Shown: in pieces, positions 1 through 9,142 of the stretch | Numbering within the stretch: the stretch's first letter is position 1 | Layout of the letters: the number at the start of each line of letters is the position of its first letter | Notes under the pieces: generated by a model | Database searches by the model: none | What the model saw: only the letters and a program-made list of their open reading frames with translations | What the model was told of the DNA's origin: nothing | Assembly (NCBI RefSeq): GCF_900168255.1 | Contig: NZ_LT799838.1 | Coordinates: 1,860,001-1,924,000 of the forward strand | DNA length: 64,000 nucleotides | From: Psychrobacter sp. DAB_AL43B | GTDB taxonomy: Bacteria; Pseudomonadota; Gammaproteobacteria; Pseudomonadales; Moraxellaceae | Direction of reading: 5' to 3' | Translations under genes and position numbers: made by a program

Positions 1-891
1 GATTTAAAAGAAGATATCGATGCGGTATTTACTCGCGATCCTGCTGCGCGTAATAGCTTAGAAGTTATCTTGACCTATCCTGGTATCCACGCCCTTATTT
101 TACATCGCGGTGCCCATTGTCTTTGGCAAAATGAGCAAAAACTGGCTGCCCGCGTTATCTCTTATGGCTCGCGTATCATCACTGGCATTGAGATTCATCC
201 TGCTGCCAAAATCGGCAGACGCTTTTTTATTGATCATGGTGTTGGCGTCGTCATTGGTGAGACCGCCGAGATTGGTAATGATGTCACCTTGTATCACGGT
301 GTGACTCTTGGCGGCGTCTCACAAAATAACGGCAAGCGCCACCCAACATTAGAAGATGGCGTAACGGTAGGTGCGGGTGCAAAAGTATTAGGGCCATTTA
401 CTGTTGGTAAAAACGCCAAGATTGGCTCAAATGCGGTCGTTGTCAAACCTGTGCCAGCAGGCGCAACCATGGTCGGCAGTGCAGCGCGCATGATATCCGA
501 TCATCACGACGAAAAAGGCAATCCTATTGTAAAAAAAGTCGATGACGCCAAGCAACAAGAAAGCGTCATAAAAGCAGCCGCTACAATCAATAATACAGAG
601 CAAAGCAATAGCTCTAAAGATGAGCCAGAGACAAGCACACAGAGCTCAGCACGTGACACCGCTTTTCAGGCTTATGGTATCGACCCCTATTCACAAGACC
701 CAGTCGCTGAAGCTTTTGCTAAAATGCTCGAGCATATTCAGCAGTCAGAAAACCGTTTGGATCAACTGCAGGCAGCAATGTGTAAAATCGATCCTGATTT
801 TTGCAAAAAGGAATACGATAAATTATGCTTAGAGGATTTGGATGTGATTGGACAAAAAGATATGCATGATGCAGGCGCTGAGTTAAAGTAG
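1..891 (+). CDS. cysE: Serine O-acetyltransferase (5' partial)
   Basis: Acetylates L-serine with acetyl-CoA to O-acetylserine, the first step of cysteine synthesis in the cytoplasm. The reading frame is open from base 1, so the true start lies upstream of the window; 296 residues are visible. The hexapeptide-repeat left-handed beta-helix is clear ([14 protein letters not shown], then HGVTLGG and later GxxxxIGxxAVV turns), including the catalytic DHG/HGV histidines expected of the family. After the helix there is a C-terminal tail of about 130 residues containing a predicted helical [14 protein letters not shown] segment and two late cysteines. From memory, Pseudomonas CysE proteins have a similar tail and enteric ones do not. 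A bidirectional terminator follows. Function is certain; the role of the tail is unknown. Confidence 0.95.
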   Translation, partial: DLKEDIDAVFTRDPAARNSLEVILTYPGIHALILHRGAHCLWQNEQKLAARVISYGSRIITGIEIHPAAKIGRRFFIDHGVGVVIGETAEIGNDVTLYHGVTLGGVSQNNGKRHPTLEDGVTVGAGAKVLGPFTVGKNAKIGSNAVVVKPVPAGATMVGSAARMISDHHDEKGNPIVKKVDDAKQQESVIKAAATINNTEQSNSSKDEPETSTQSSARDTAFQAYGIDPYSQDPVAEAFAKMLEHIQQSENRLDQLQAAMCKIDPDFCKKEYDKLCLEDLDVIGQKDMHDAGAELK

Positions 892-950
892 AACTAGATT
901 TTAGTTGCTGAGTAGTATACGCAATCCTAAAAGCATTAAGGTCTCAAACT

Positions 951-992
951 AAAAACCCGAAGCCAATGGTTATAAATGGCTTCGGGTTTTTT
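951..992. terminator. Bidirectional terminator between cysE and the DUF488 gene
   Basis: An A-rich run, the stem AACCCGAAGCCA, a short loop, the complementary TGGCTTCGGGTT and a T run. It serves the two converging genes cysE (+) and the DUF488 gene (-). Confidence 0.85.
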
Positions 993-1019
993 GATAATAG
1001 AAACAGGAAACCCTCTTTA

Positions 1020-1385
1020 TCAGTTTATTTTTTCTTCAACCCATTCTTTCAATACTACCGCTTGATTGTGCTCTTCGTCTTTTGCACCATAAATAAAGGT
1101 AACATTGTGCTTATTAAGCTGGTATTTCACTTTGTCTAGAAACTCATCTTTAAGATCATTATCTTCTAATTCTTTTTTATAGGATTGTTTAAAGTCACTA
1201 AACTTGTCCTCATTATGATCAAAGGATTTCCTCAGTTTATCTGAGGGTGCAATATCTTTTGGCCACCAGCTATAACTTAGGTTCTCTTTTTTTATGCCTC
1301 TCGGCCATAAACGGTCTACTAATATACAGTATCCATCATCCTTTCCCTTTTCTGTATACGCTCTTCGGATTTTAATTTTTGACAT
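1020..1385 (-). CDS. DUF488 family protein (YeaO-like)
   Basis: A 121-residue protein of the DUF488/YeaO family. It shows the usual family features: an N-terminal RRAYT segment, the LVDRLWPRG motif at about residues 22-30, a WxKDIAPS segment, and a late FIYGAKDEEHNQAVVL segment that reads like the family's LLY(G/S)AKD...HN...VL end. The start is an ATG. The biochemical role of the family is not established. It stands alone, converging on cysE. Confidence 0.85.
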   Translation of the reverse strand: MSKIKIRRAYTEKGKDDGYCILVDRLWPRGIKKENLSYSWWPKDIAPSDKLRKSFDHNEDKFSDFKQSYKKELEDNDLKDEFLDKVKYQLNKHNVTFIYGAKDEEHNQAVVLKEWVEEKIN

Positions 1386-1490
1386 GACTATAGAATCCTT
1401 TTAGCCTTAAAAATTAATATTATATTTGAATGACTCACTTACTGAACCGTCCTGTCCATAGCATGAATGATGATACCCTAGACAGTCTGC

Positions 1491-2030
1491 TTAAAACGAT
1501 GAATTGGGTTGCTTTAAGAACGCTACTTCTTCGACAGTTGAAGTCCGCCCCAAAATTTCATTCCGGTGTGGGTAACGACCAAAGCGATCAACGATGACTT
1601 TATGTTTGATCTCAGACTCGTATATTTCTTCATTAGTAAATTTCTTAAATAACAGCTCAGCTTGTTGGTGAATTAACTTTGATTCGCTATGCATATAAGG
1701 CATCAAAATAAACTTGCGCTCATCCACACTCTTTAGTTCTTGTAGTATGCCAGCTGCTACCGCTTCTTGAGCTAAGGCCAATGCCATAGGGTCTTGAGAA
1801 AAAGCGTTTGGCGTATTGCGGTAAATATTGCGTGAAAATTGGTCTAATATAATGATTTCAGCTAATCGTCCCTGAACGCTGCTACGCCAAGCATAAAACT
1901 CTGCGGCGGCAGCTTGCGTAAGAATATCGATAAAGTGTTCTCTAAGCAATTGATCTAAGCCTAAATCCTTCTCGAAAAATTTTTGGCTACCCACCTCTTT
2001 AAAACAAAAATTCAATACTCTGTTGTACAT
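1491..2030 (-). CDS. DUF924 family protein
   Basis: The protein is 179 residues long from the ATG at 2030. An upstream GTG at 2039 would add three residues, but AAAGG lies about 8 bases before the ATG and supports the shorter form. It matches the DUF924 family (alpha-helical, TPR-like): WRSSVQGRLAEIIILDQFSRNIYR resembles the family signature (LILLDQFPRNxxR), followed by AFSQDPMALALA and, near the C-terminus, FGRYPHRNEILGR. These are the conserved elements of a full-length member. The family has no established enzymatic role. Confidence 0.85.
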   Translation of the reverse strand: MYNRVLNFCFKEVGSQKFFEKDLGLDQLLREHFIDILTQAAAAEFYAWRSSVQGRLAEIIILDQFSRNIYRNTPNAFSQDPMALALAQEAVAAGILQELKSVDERKFILMPYMHSESKLIHQQAELLFKKFTNEEIYESEIKHKVIVDRFGRYPHRNEILGRTSTVEEVAFLKQPNSSF

Positions 2031-2095
2031 AAACAGCACCTTTCAAAGCTTTAGAAGCGGTGATATACGGGCTAAGCGTTTGCCTAACTTATTTC

Positions 2096-2605
2096 CTAAC
2101 AATCAGTTCCACTTCCTGCTATCAATTCCTCTATCCCCGCACTCTCATGCGCTTTAAATGGATAACGATCCGCCATCATTATCCATTCAGACATATTTTC
2201 ATTGCTTAGGCTATTTTTATTATTAGATAGCTTTATCAGTAAAATATCAATATCCATCGTCACTTGTTTGATAGCTGTTTGCGTTTCTATCAAACGCTGT
2301 CTCTCACAATCACTCTCAAATTGTTTAAAGGTTTGTTGCAGCTGCTCAAGTGCCACTGGCGAGGTCAAGGACAGGTAAATACATTGATTGGTATAGTTAG
2401 GTTTTGGCAGCTCGACGGTTGAGGTAAAGTCAGGATTTTTAAAAGCCGTCGATAGCTTTATCTTCCCTAGCGCAGCTAGACTTTCTCGGACACGCGGTAA
2501 GTGCTTTTCAGCCTGATAGTTACTACCCAATGCTAATAATACTGCCGTCACTGATTGCTGTTGCAACCGCTCAGGAGCAATTATTTTTAACGTTTTCAGA
2601 TTCAT
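2096..2605 (-). CDS. folK: Divergent FolK-like (HPPK-family) protein
   Basis: Resembles 6-hydroxymethyl-7,8-dihydropterin pyrophosphokinase, which transfers pyrophosphate from ATP to the pterin in folate synthesis. The N-terminal LALGSNYQAEKHLPRVRESL segment and the metal-binding DIDILL motif are recognisable. The usual RWxPRTLDLD segment is altered (Arg/Trp missing before the acidic pair), and the C-terminal VPHxxxxxRxFVLxPL block is not seen. I chose the ATG at 2605 (169 residues, AAAGG about 9 bases upstream); starts at 2626-2629 would overlap folB slightly. It lies directly after folB, which supports a folate role. It may be a divergent paralogue with a canonical folK elsewhere. Confidence 0.65.
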   Translation of the reverse strand: MNLKTLKIIAPERLQQQSVTAVLLALGSNYQAEKHLPRVRESLAALGKIKLSTAFKNPDFTSTVELPKPNYTNQCIYLSLTSPVALEQLQQTFKQFESDCERQRLIETQTAIKQVTMDIDILLIKLSNNKNSLSNENMSEWIMMADRYPFKAHESAGIEELIAGSGTDC

Positions 2606-2618
2606 AGTGAATGAACCT

Positions 2619-3014
2619 TTATGCATCATTAGGCTTGTTTTCAGCAGTTTTAGCATAGCGAGTAATTTGTACGCCAACTGCATCAGCCTGTTTAATAGCG
2701 GTAGGCTTAGCAACGCTCAAAGTCAATTTATGACAAGAATAGTTCGCAAGCAGTCTATCTGCAATTTGCCCAGCCAAATGCTCAAGCAGCTCCGCTTTGA
2801 TTTCTTGACACCATGCGCTCACATCATCGCAGACAGCTTTATAATTAAGCGCGTCATTTACATCATCGGACGCAGCAGCTTTACTAATATCTGTTTCAAG
2901 CGCGATATCAATCAATATTGGCTGGGTTATTGCGCGCTCCCAATCGTAAACGCCAATCACTGCCTCTACTTTTAGACCTTTTACAAATACCACATCAGAC
3001 TCTGTGTGCAACAT
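2619..3014 (-). CDS. folB: Dihydroneopterin aldolase
   Basis: Cleaves 7,8-dihydroneopterin to 6-hydroxymethyldihydropterin and glycolaldehyde in the folate pathway. The segment VFVKGLKVEAVIGVYDWERAITQPILIDI is the FolB N-terminal signature (lxxxxxIGvxxxExxxxQxvxvd), and the late KPTAIKQADAVGVQITR segment is the substrate-binding end with its conserved Lys and Pro-x-Ala. Two adjacent ATGs are possible; the second (3014, 131 residues) has the better spacing to AAGGA. The folK-like gene follows immediately and probably shares its transcript. Confidence 0.92.
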   Translation of the reverse strand: MLHTESDVVFVKGLKVEAVIGVYDWERAITQPILIDIALETDISKAAASDDVNDALNYKAVCDDVSAWCQEIKAELLEHLAGQIADRLLANYSCHKLTLSVAKPTAIKQADAVGVQITRYAKTAENKPNDA

Positions 3015-3059
3015 CATTTTATCCTTATCGACTACGTTTTTTATAATTAGACTTTAAAC

Positions 3060-4019
3060 TTAATGATTCTGTAAATTTTCATCATACATGCGAGCGGCTT
3101 TTAGCTGTTTGCTAGGACGATGACGCCACAAGTCAATACTGAATAATAACAGACCAAACCAAATTAAACCAAATACTGCTAAGCGGTGTAAGTCAAAGGG
3201 CTCTTTATAATAAAATACAGCTAAGAAGAAAATAAAGGTCGGCGTTAAATAGTTCATAAAACTAAGAATACTATAAGCGACCTGCTTGGTGGATTTATTA
3301 AATAGCAATAACGGTATCAAAGTGATCGGACCTGCTAGCATCAGTAGCCAAATATTTGGGGTAAACCAAAAGCTAAGCTGGCTACTCACCACATCCGCCT
3401 GCCAAAACCACCAGATACAAATGGGTACCAGCATCGCAGTCTCGACAAACATCGCATCAACAGCGGTCAACGGTGTTTGGCGCTGAATAGTGCCATAAGT
3501 ACTAAAACTAAACGCTAATATCAAAGATATCCACGGCAAGCTACCAATCATAAGCACTTGAATAACGACAGATAATAGAGCGAAGCCAATTGCTACCCAT
3601 TGTAGGGTACGCAAACGCTCTTTAAATAAAATCATCGATAACGCCACGCCTACTAGTGGCCCGATAAAATAACCTAAACTGGCCTCAAGGATACGATCGT
3701 CATTCACTGCCCAAACGTAGGTCAGCCAGTTAATGGCGATAATAATACCGGATACAAAGGTGATTGCTATCCACTTTGGATTTTGTTTAAGCGTATCAAT
3801 CCATTGCCAGCGCTTACTAACAACAAGCACGACAAGCAGGCATAAAAATGTCCAGATGATACGATGACCGATAATTTCGGTCGCGTCATAGGCCGATAGT
3901 TGCTTAAAATATAATGGAAATATACCCCAAATAGAAAAAGCGATCAGCGCAGTAATAATGCCACGTCTGGTCGTTTTGATAGGAGCTACTGATTTTTTGA
4001 CGACATTTTGGGTAGTCAT
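3060..4019 (-). CDS. rarD: RarD-type EamA/DMT transporter
   Basis: An inner-membrane protein of 319 residues with about ten hydrophobic helices (two EamA repeats). The N-terminal RRGIITALIAFSIWGIFPLYFKQL and the later SLGYFIGPLVGVALSMILFKERLR are typical of RarD, known by homology as the chloramphenicol-sensitivity protein; its physiological substrate is not settled. The ATG at 4019 is preferred over an in-frame TTG at 4031. It lies between folB and the tyrA-aroA terminator. Confidence 0.88.
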   Translation of the reverse strand: MTTQNVVKKSVAPIKTTRRGIITALIAFSIWGIFPLYFKQLSAYDATEIIGHRIIWTFLCLLVVLVVSKRWQWIDTLKQNPKWIAITFVSGIIIAINWLTYVWAVNDDRILEASLGYFIGPLVGVALSMILFKERLRTLQWVAIGFALLSVVIQVLMIGSLPWISLILAFSFSTYGTIQRQTPLTAVDAMFVETAMLVPICIWWFWQADVVSSQLSFWFTPNIWLLMLAGPITLIPLLLFNKSTKQVAYSILSFMNYLTPTFIFFLAVFYYKEPFDLHRLAVFGLIWFGLLLFSIDLWRHRPSKQLKAARMYDENLQNH

Positions 4020-4133
4020 GAGACGAAACAACTATTTTAGAGCAAAGCGCGCCCTCACCTGATTTTAATTATTCATGTCAATTGATATTAATTCATAGGC
4101 AAGAACGCAGGGTTACTACGGTAGGATACAAGG

Positions 4134-4178
4134 TAAAAAGCAATGTGTTCATGCCTGTATTTGCATGAACACATTGCT
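4134..4178 (-). terminator. Terminator of the tyrA-aroA unit
   Basis: A perfect 16-bp stem (AGCAATGTGTTCATGC and its complement) with an 8-base loop. Read on the minus strand it is followed by TTTTT. It lies downstream of the tyrA-aroA stop and upstream of rarD. Confidence 0.8.
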
Positions 4179-4285
4179 AACGACAACAACAGTTTTTAAA
4201 TAAGTTTTATATAACGGTTAACAAGCAATCTTATTAACTTTGGAAACCAATGTAGTTAAGAATCAAGTTAATACTCGATTGTGAA

Positions 4286-6649
4286 CTAAGGAGCGCTATT
4301 ATTGACTTCAATAGACATACCGATTTGAGTGGCAAGCTCAGCAAAACCTGGGAAGCTGGTATTGACCGTTTCGACACCTTCAATGGTAATCTGCTGAGAA
4401 GCACGCAAGCTGGCAACCGCAAAACTCATCGCAATACGGTGATCATGGTGTGAAACGATATGACCGCCACCAAAGACAGGCTGACTGTTATCTACCTCAT
4501 CATTTTGGGCTTGAGTACCCTTGCCTTCAATACCTTTACCTTCAATGATTAGACCATCATCGGTAACCCTACAATCAACACCAAGCGTTTGTAACCCTTC
4601 TGCCATGACCGCAATACGGTCTGACTCTTTAACACGCAGCTCTTTTGCACCCGTTAAAACAGTGCGACCTTGCGCACAGCTAGCCGCAATAAACAATACT
4701 GGAAACTCATCAATCGCTAAAGGTACTAACGCTTCAGGTATCTCAATGCCAACCAAATTTGAGCTGCGAATCGTGATATCAGCAACAGGCTCACCACCAA
4801 CATGGGTTTCATTACTTAAGCTGATATCAGCATTCATCAACTTTAAGATATCAATAATACCCGTACGTGTCGGATTAATACCAACTTGCGTTAACGTCAA
4901 CTCGCTATCTTGGCTGATCGCGGCTGCCACCATAAAGAACGCCGCTGAGGAGATATCGGCAGGTACAGCGATATCACCGCCTGTTAATGTACCGCCACCT
5001 TCAACACTGATGCGATTGTCATCGACAGTTACTGGATAGCCAAAAGCCGATAACATGCGCTCGGTATGGTCGCGGCTGACTTCAGGTTGGACAACCGTCG
5101 TGGTTCCCTCTGCCCAAAGACCTGCGAGCAATAAGCACGACTTAACCTGTGCCGACGCTACCGGCATATCATACTCAAAACCTTGTAATGGCTTACCTAC
5201 ATTCGTACGACCAGTAATACTTAAAGGTGCTGTGCCCTGTTGACCAGTACTTTGAATAACCGCGCCCATTTCGCGTAACGGTGCTGCCACGCGCTCCATC
5301 GGACGTTTATTAAGACTGGTATCACCCGTTAATACGCTATCAAATGCTTGAGCGGCTAAGATACCTGCCAATAGGCGCATACTGGTGCCAGAATTACCCA
5401 TATACAATGGCGTCTTGCTGGGTTTTAGACCGTTCATGCCCACGCCGTGAATGGTCAGTTTACCGTTATCAGGTCCTTCAATAGTCACCCCCATATCACG
5501 AAAAGCTTGCAAGGTTGCTAACGCATCTTCCCCTTCCAAAAATCCAGTGACATGAGTCACGCCTGTTGCAAGACTGCCAAGCATAATACTACGGTGAGAG
5601 ATTGATTTGTCACCCGGAATAGAGATAGTGCCGACCACGGTGTTGCTTGGTGAAATATTATAAGAAGCTGACATAGCAGAGGTATCCGTATAAGGAGTGC
5701 TGGCTAACATATGGCCAAAATGTCGCCGTGCGGCTTGCGCGCGGCCCAAAAGTCCCATCAGGGCGGTTGAATCTTTATCAATGATAAGCTGGCGCATCGT
5801 TTGTAAGTAGACGCTGTACTCATCGAGAGCGCTGACAATTGCGCCTTGATTGGCAAAAAATATATCGTGCCACATCTTCGGGTCACTGGCGGCAATACGG
5901 CTAAAGTCTCGAAAGCCACCAGCAGCATAACGAAACATATCTAAATTGTCATCGTGACTGGCCAATTGCTCAACGAGATTAAAGGCGAGTAGATGTGGTA
6001 AATGACTGGTATGTGCCAATATCGAATCATGATGCTCAGCTGCCATCGGCATGACGGTGGCACCCACTGCTTCCCATAACTGGCGTAACTTATTAATGGC
6101 TACATTACTGGTCGTTGGGAGTTCACAGATAATGACGCTATGATTGGCAAATAAATTGGCGCGGCGAGCATGATACCCTGAATTTTCAGCACCGGCAATC
6201 GGATGCGCAGGTACTAGCCCTATAGGCAATGTTTCGAATACGTTCTTAGCGGCTTCAATGATATTGACCTTGGTGCTACAAACATCGGTAATAATACAAT
6301 CAGTGGCAATTTGACCATTATCCATTGCCGTTTTGATATCAGCAAATACTGCTTGTGCCGCTTGTACCGGCACGGCAATAACGATTAAATCACTGCCGGA
6401 TACAATATCACCAAGTACAGCGCTGCCCGCATCTAGTAAGCCTTGCGCAATCGCTTCTTCTATACTTGTCAGATGCCTATCGACTGCCACTAAACGTTCA
6501 CTCAAACCATTATCTTTAATAGCTTGCGCAAGACTGGCACCAATCAATCCCAAACCTATCACACAAACTTGATTGAATAATGGCGGTAAAGTAGATGGAT
6601 TTGGTGTAACTGCTGTTTGATAACTTGCCGTCTGATTTATTTTTTGCAT
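4286..6649 (-). CDS. tyrA-aroA: Fused prephenate dehydrogenase / EPSP synthase
   Basis: A 787-residue bifunctional enzyme. Residues about 25-310 are TyrA: the dinucleotide-binding GLGLIG at 32-37 and PAHPIAGAENSG. Residues about 335-787 are AroA (3-phosphoshikimate 1-carboxyvinyltransferase): GDKSISHRS, a GNSGTSMRLL loop, SRDHTERML and KESDRI. TyrA oxidatively decarboxylates prephenate towards tyrosine; AroA makes EPSP two steps before chorismate's branch. The AroA half reads like the Bacillus/class II branch (GDKSISHRS, GNSGT) rather than the E. coli type. This fusion is known in Acinetobacter relatives. Upstream are hisC and pheA on the same strand. No clear ribosome-binding site was seen before the ATG. 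Confidence 0.96.
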   Translation of the reverse strand: MQKINQTASYQTAVTPNPSTLPPLFNQVCVIGLGLIGASLAQAIKDNGLSERLVAVDRHLTSIEEAIAQGLLDAGSAVLGDIVSGSDLIVIAVPVQAAQAVFADIKTAMDNGQIATDCIITDVCSTKVNIIEAAKNVFETLPIGLVPAHPIAGAENSGYHARRANLFANHSVIICELPTTSNVAINKLRQLWEAVGATVMPMAAEHHDSILAHTSHLPHLLAFNLVEQLASHDDNLDMFRYAAGGFRDFSRIAASDPKMWHDIFFANQGAIVSALDEYSVYLQTMRQLIIDKDSTALMGLLGRAQAARRHFGHMLASTPYTDTSAMSASYNISPSNTVVGTISIPGDKSISHRSIMLGSLATGVTHVTGFLEGEDALATLQAFRDMGVTIEGPDNGKLTIHGVGMNGLKPSKTPLYMGNSGTSMRLLAGILAAQAFDSVLTGDTSLNKRPMERVAAPLREMGAVIQSTGQQGTAPLSITGRTNVGKPLQGFEYDMPVASAQVKSCLLLAGLWAEGTTTVVQPEVSRDHTERMLSAFGYPVTVDDNRISVEGGGTLTGGDIAVPADISSAAFFMVAAAISQDSELTLTQVGINPTRTGIIDILKLMNADISLSNETHVGGEPVADITIRSSNLVGIEIPEALVPLAIDEFPVLFIAASCAQGRTVLTGAKELRVKESDRIAVMAEGLQTLGVDCRVTDDGLIIEGKGIEGKGTQAQNDEVDNSQPVFGGGHIVSHHDHRIAMSFAVASLRASQQITIEGVETVNTSFPGFAELATQIGMSIEVNNSAP

Positions 6650-6732
6650 ATTATTTTAATTATCTTTCACTTAAAAAGTATTAACTTAACAATTTTGAGT
6701 TTGACAGCATTAAGCCTAATCATCAATCAATC

Positions 6733-7875
6733 TTAATCATCAGTCAATATAGAACGCAGCGTATCAATAAGGCGTGTATTGTCTTCTGCGACCCCAACGG
6801 TAATCCTTAACCAGTTAGGTAAGCCATAAGCATCCAGCGGACGCACTATAACGCCTTGCTCTAATAACGATTGGTAAATCACAGCAGCCGTTACGTCCTC
6901 CATCTCAACTTCTATTTCTACCATAACAAAGTTGGCATGTGATTTAATGAAGCCCAAGCCTAACGCATCAAACTGTTTCTCTAACCAGCGCATTTGCCCT
7001 TGGTTAGTTGACCTAACTTTTTCAATAAAATCTTGATCAGCAAGTGCGGCAGCGGCAGCGGCTAGAGCCACTCTGCTGACGTTAAATGGCTGACGAATTC
7101 GATTGAGCAACTCTGCTACTGGAACTGAGCTTAGCGCATAACCAACACGCAGACCGGCGAGTCCATAGGCTTTAGAAAAGGTGCGGACGATGACTACATT
7201 GTCAAATTCATCTAACAGCGCCCGATTATTACTCTCAGGACTATATTCGATATAAGCTTCATCCAATACTACCAATACTGAGCTTGGTATACTAACCATA
7301 AATTCATGCAGCTCTTTATGTTCAAGCTGCGTACCGGTTGGGTTATTAGGATTGGCGATAAACACTATCTTAGCATCAGGATTATCATGAACCGCTTGGC
7401 TCATGGCTTTTAGGTCATGACCAAACCGATTAGCAGCTACCTCAATGCCCATAGCACCTTGCATTTTAGCCAACATCGGATAAATGATAAAGGCATACTG
7501 GCTATAAACAATCGCATCATCAACACCGGCAAAACTACGCGCCAAGATATCAAGCAAATCATTAGAACCATTACCTAAGGTGATTTGATTAACATTAACA
7601 TCGTTAAAATCAGCCAATGCTTGCTTCAGATAATAGCCATTGCCGTCAGGATAACGTGCCAGCTGACCCAACTGCTCAGTAATCGCTAGCGTGACTTGCG
7701 GTGAGCAGCCTATCGGGTTCTCATTACTGGCAAGCCTTACCACATCTGAGACGCCATACTCACGCGTCAACTCTTCAACCGGCTTTCCTGTTTGATAAGG
7801 TGCCAACTCTAAAATACTGTCATAGGCAGGCACTAGCGGTGATAAATTGGACTCTGTCGATTGGGTAGACTGCAT
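6733..7875 (-). CDS. hisC: Histidinol-phosphate aminotransferase
   Basis: A PLP enzyme of 380 residues that converts imidazole-acetol phosphate and glutamate to histidinol phosphate; some relatives also transaminate aromatic keto acids. LASNENPIG at about 49-57, ANPNNPTGT at about 174-182, LDEAYIEY and the PLP-lysine motif TFSKAYGLAGLRVGY (Lys235) are all present. The ATG has AAGGA a few bases upstream. It sits between pheA and tyrA-aroA, separated by about 85 bases on each side. This context favours a role in phenylalanine/tyrosine transamination as well as, or instead of, histidine synthesis. Confidence 0.93.
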   Translation of the reverse strand: MQSTQSTESNLSPLVPAYDSILELAPYQTGKPVEELTREYGVSDVVRLASNENPIGCSPQVTLAITEQLGQLARYPDGNGYYLKQALADFNDVNVNQITLGNGSNDLLDILARSFAGVDDAIVYSQYAFIIYPMLAKMQGAMGIEVAANRFGHDLKAMSQAVHDNPDAKIVFIANPNNPTGTQLEHKELHEFMVSIPSSVLVVLDEAYIEYSPESNNRALLDEFDNVVIVRTFSKAYGLAGLRVGYALSSVPVAELLNRIRQPFNVSRVALAAAAAALADQDFIEKVRSTNQGQMRWLEKQFDALGLGFIKSHANFVMVEIEVEMEDVTAAVIYQSLLEQGVIVRPLDAYGLPNWLRITVGVAEDNTRLIDTLRSILTDD

Positions 7876-7960
7876 GGTTTATCCTTAGATGTGATAACGC
7901 ATCTATTATTGGCGAAGACGCTTGACTGAGTAATGACCGCTGCTTGTTATCTTGTTATCG

Positions 7961-9142
7961 CTATAATACGGCTTTTGGATAAGAACCTAGTATACGTAAG
8001 TCTTTGACCAATGGGCGGATATCAGCGATCGCAGCACTAACATTTGGGTCTTGAATATGCCCATCCATATCGATAAAGAAGACGTAAGCCCACTTATTAG
8101 GACGCTCTGGACGCGTTTCAATACTGGTCATAGATACGCCATGATACGATAATGGTTTTAAGATTTCGATAAGCGCACCGGCTTTGTCATGAGCTGAGAC
8201 CATAATCGAGGTTTTATCTTGGCCTGATGGCGCGACCGCTTCGTGACCAATGATTAAGAATCGCGTGGTATTGCTTGGATTGTCTTCAATATTTGAGTAA
8301 AGCTTGTGTAAATCATATTCTGCAGCAGCCACATCTCCAGCTATCGCCGCCGAATGCCACTCGTTTTTCAAGCGACGCGCTGCTTCACCGTTGCTGGATA
8401 CGGCAACACGCTCAACATTAGGAAAGTTCACATCGAGCCAATGACGACATTGTGCTAATGACTGCTGATGCGAATAAATACGGCTTAGACCATCGATTTT
8501 AGTATGTTCGGCGACCAAGAAATTTTGATGGATCGGCAGCTCAACTTCGCCGATAATTTTTAGCGTCGAAGATAAAAAGCCATCTAAAGTGTGATTGACC
8601 ACGCCTTCTGATGAGTTTTCAACTGGCACCACACCATACATAGCTGTGCCCGCTTCCACTTCACGGAATACATCGGTAATGGTCGTCATTGGTACGGTAT
8701 CGGCAGCTTTACCAAAGTGTTTTAATGCAGCGGCATGAGTAAAGGTACCGACTGGACCCAAGAAAGCAATACGTTGCGGCGCTTCTAAATCAAGGCATAC
8801 CGACATGATCTCACGGAACAGGCGCGCCATTTTTTCATCGGCGATTGGTCCGGTATTGCGAGCCATCACAGCTTTTAGCACTTGCGCTTCACGCTCAGGG
8901 CGATAAAAGATGGGATTGCTATTATCGGCAGTCGGGTTGTTGGCAATGTGGTTTTTCTTTACCGCTGCCACTTGCTGAGCCAGCTTGGCACGGTTATTAA
9001 TCAGTGTCTGAATTTCGCAGTCTACTGCATCAATATTTTGGCGAATATTGTCCAAAAACTCTTTTTCGTTTGCGGTATCGCTAGCGCCTACGCTGGTTTG
9101 ATTTAGATTGTCCACGTTTTGCTCTGGTGACTGCTCACTCAT
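7961..9142 (-). CDS. pheA: Bifunctional chorismate mutase / prephenate dehydratase
   Basis: Makes phenylpyruvate from chorismate through prephenate. The 393 residues read as a chorismate mutase AroQ domain (about 28-110, IRQNIDAVDCEIQTLINNR), a prephenate dehydratase domain from FLGPVGTFTHAAALKHFG (ENSSEGVVNHTLD and the catalytic TTRFLIIG), and a C-terminal ACT domain. The ACT motif reads SIETRP in place of the usual ESRP, with the downstream GxH retained as DMDGH, so phenylalanine feedback control is probable. It is first in the pheA-hisC-tyrA::aroA run. GGATG precedes the ATG. Confidence 0.95.
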   Translation of the reverse strand: MSEQSPEQNVDNLNQTSVGASDTANEKEFLDNIRQNIDAVDCEIQTLINNRAKLAQQVAAVKKNHIANNPTADNSNPIFYRPEREAQVLKAVMARNTGPIADEKMARLFREIMSVCLDLEAPQRIAFLGPVGTFTHAAALKHFGKAADTVPMTTITDVFREVEAGTAMYGVVPVENSSEGVVNHTLDGFLSSTLKIIGEVELPIHQNFLVAEHTKIDGLSRIYSHQQSLAQCRHWLDVNFPNVERVAVSSNGEAARRLKNEWHSAAIAGDVAAAEYDLHKLYSNIEDNPSNTTRFLIIGHEAVAPSGQDKTSIMVSAHDKAGALIEILKPLSYHGVSMTSIETRPERPNKWAYVFFIDMDGHIQDPNVSAAIADIRPLVKDLRILGSYPKAVL

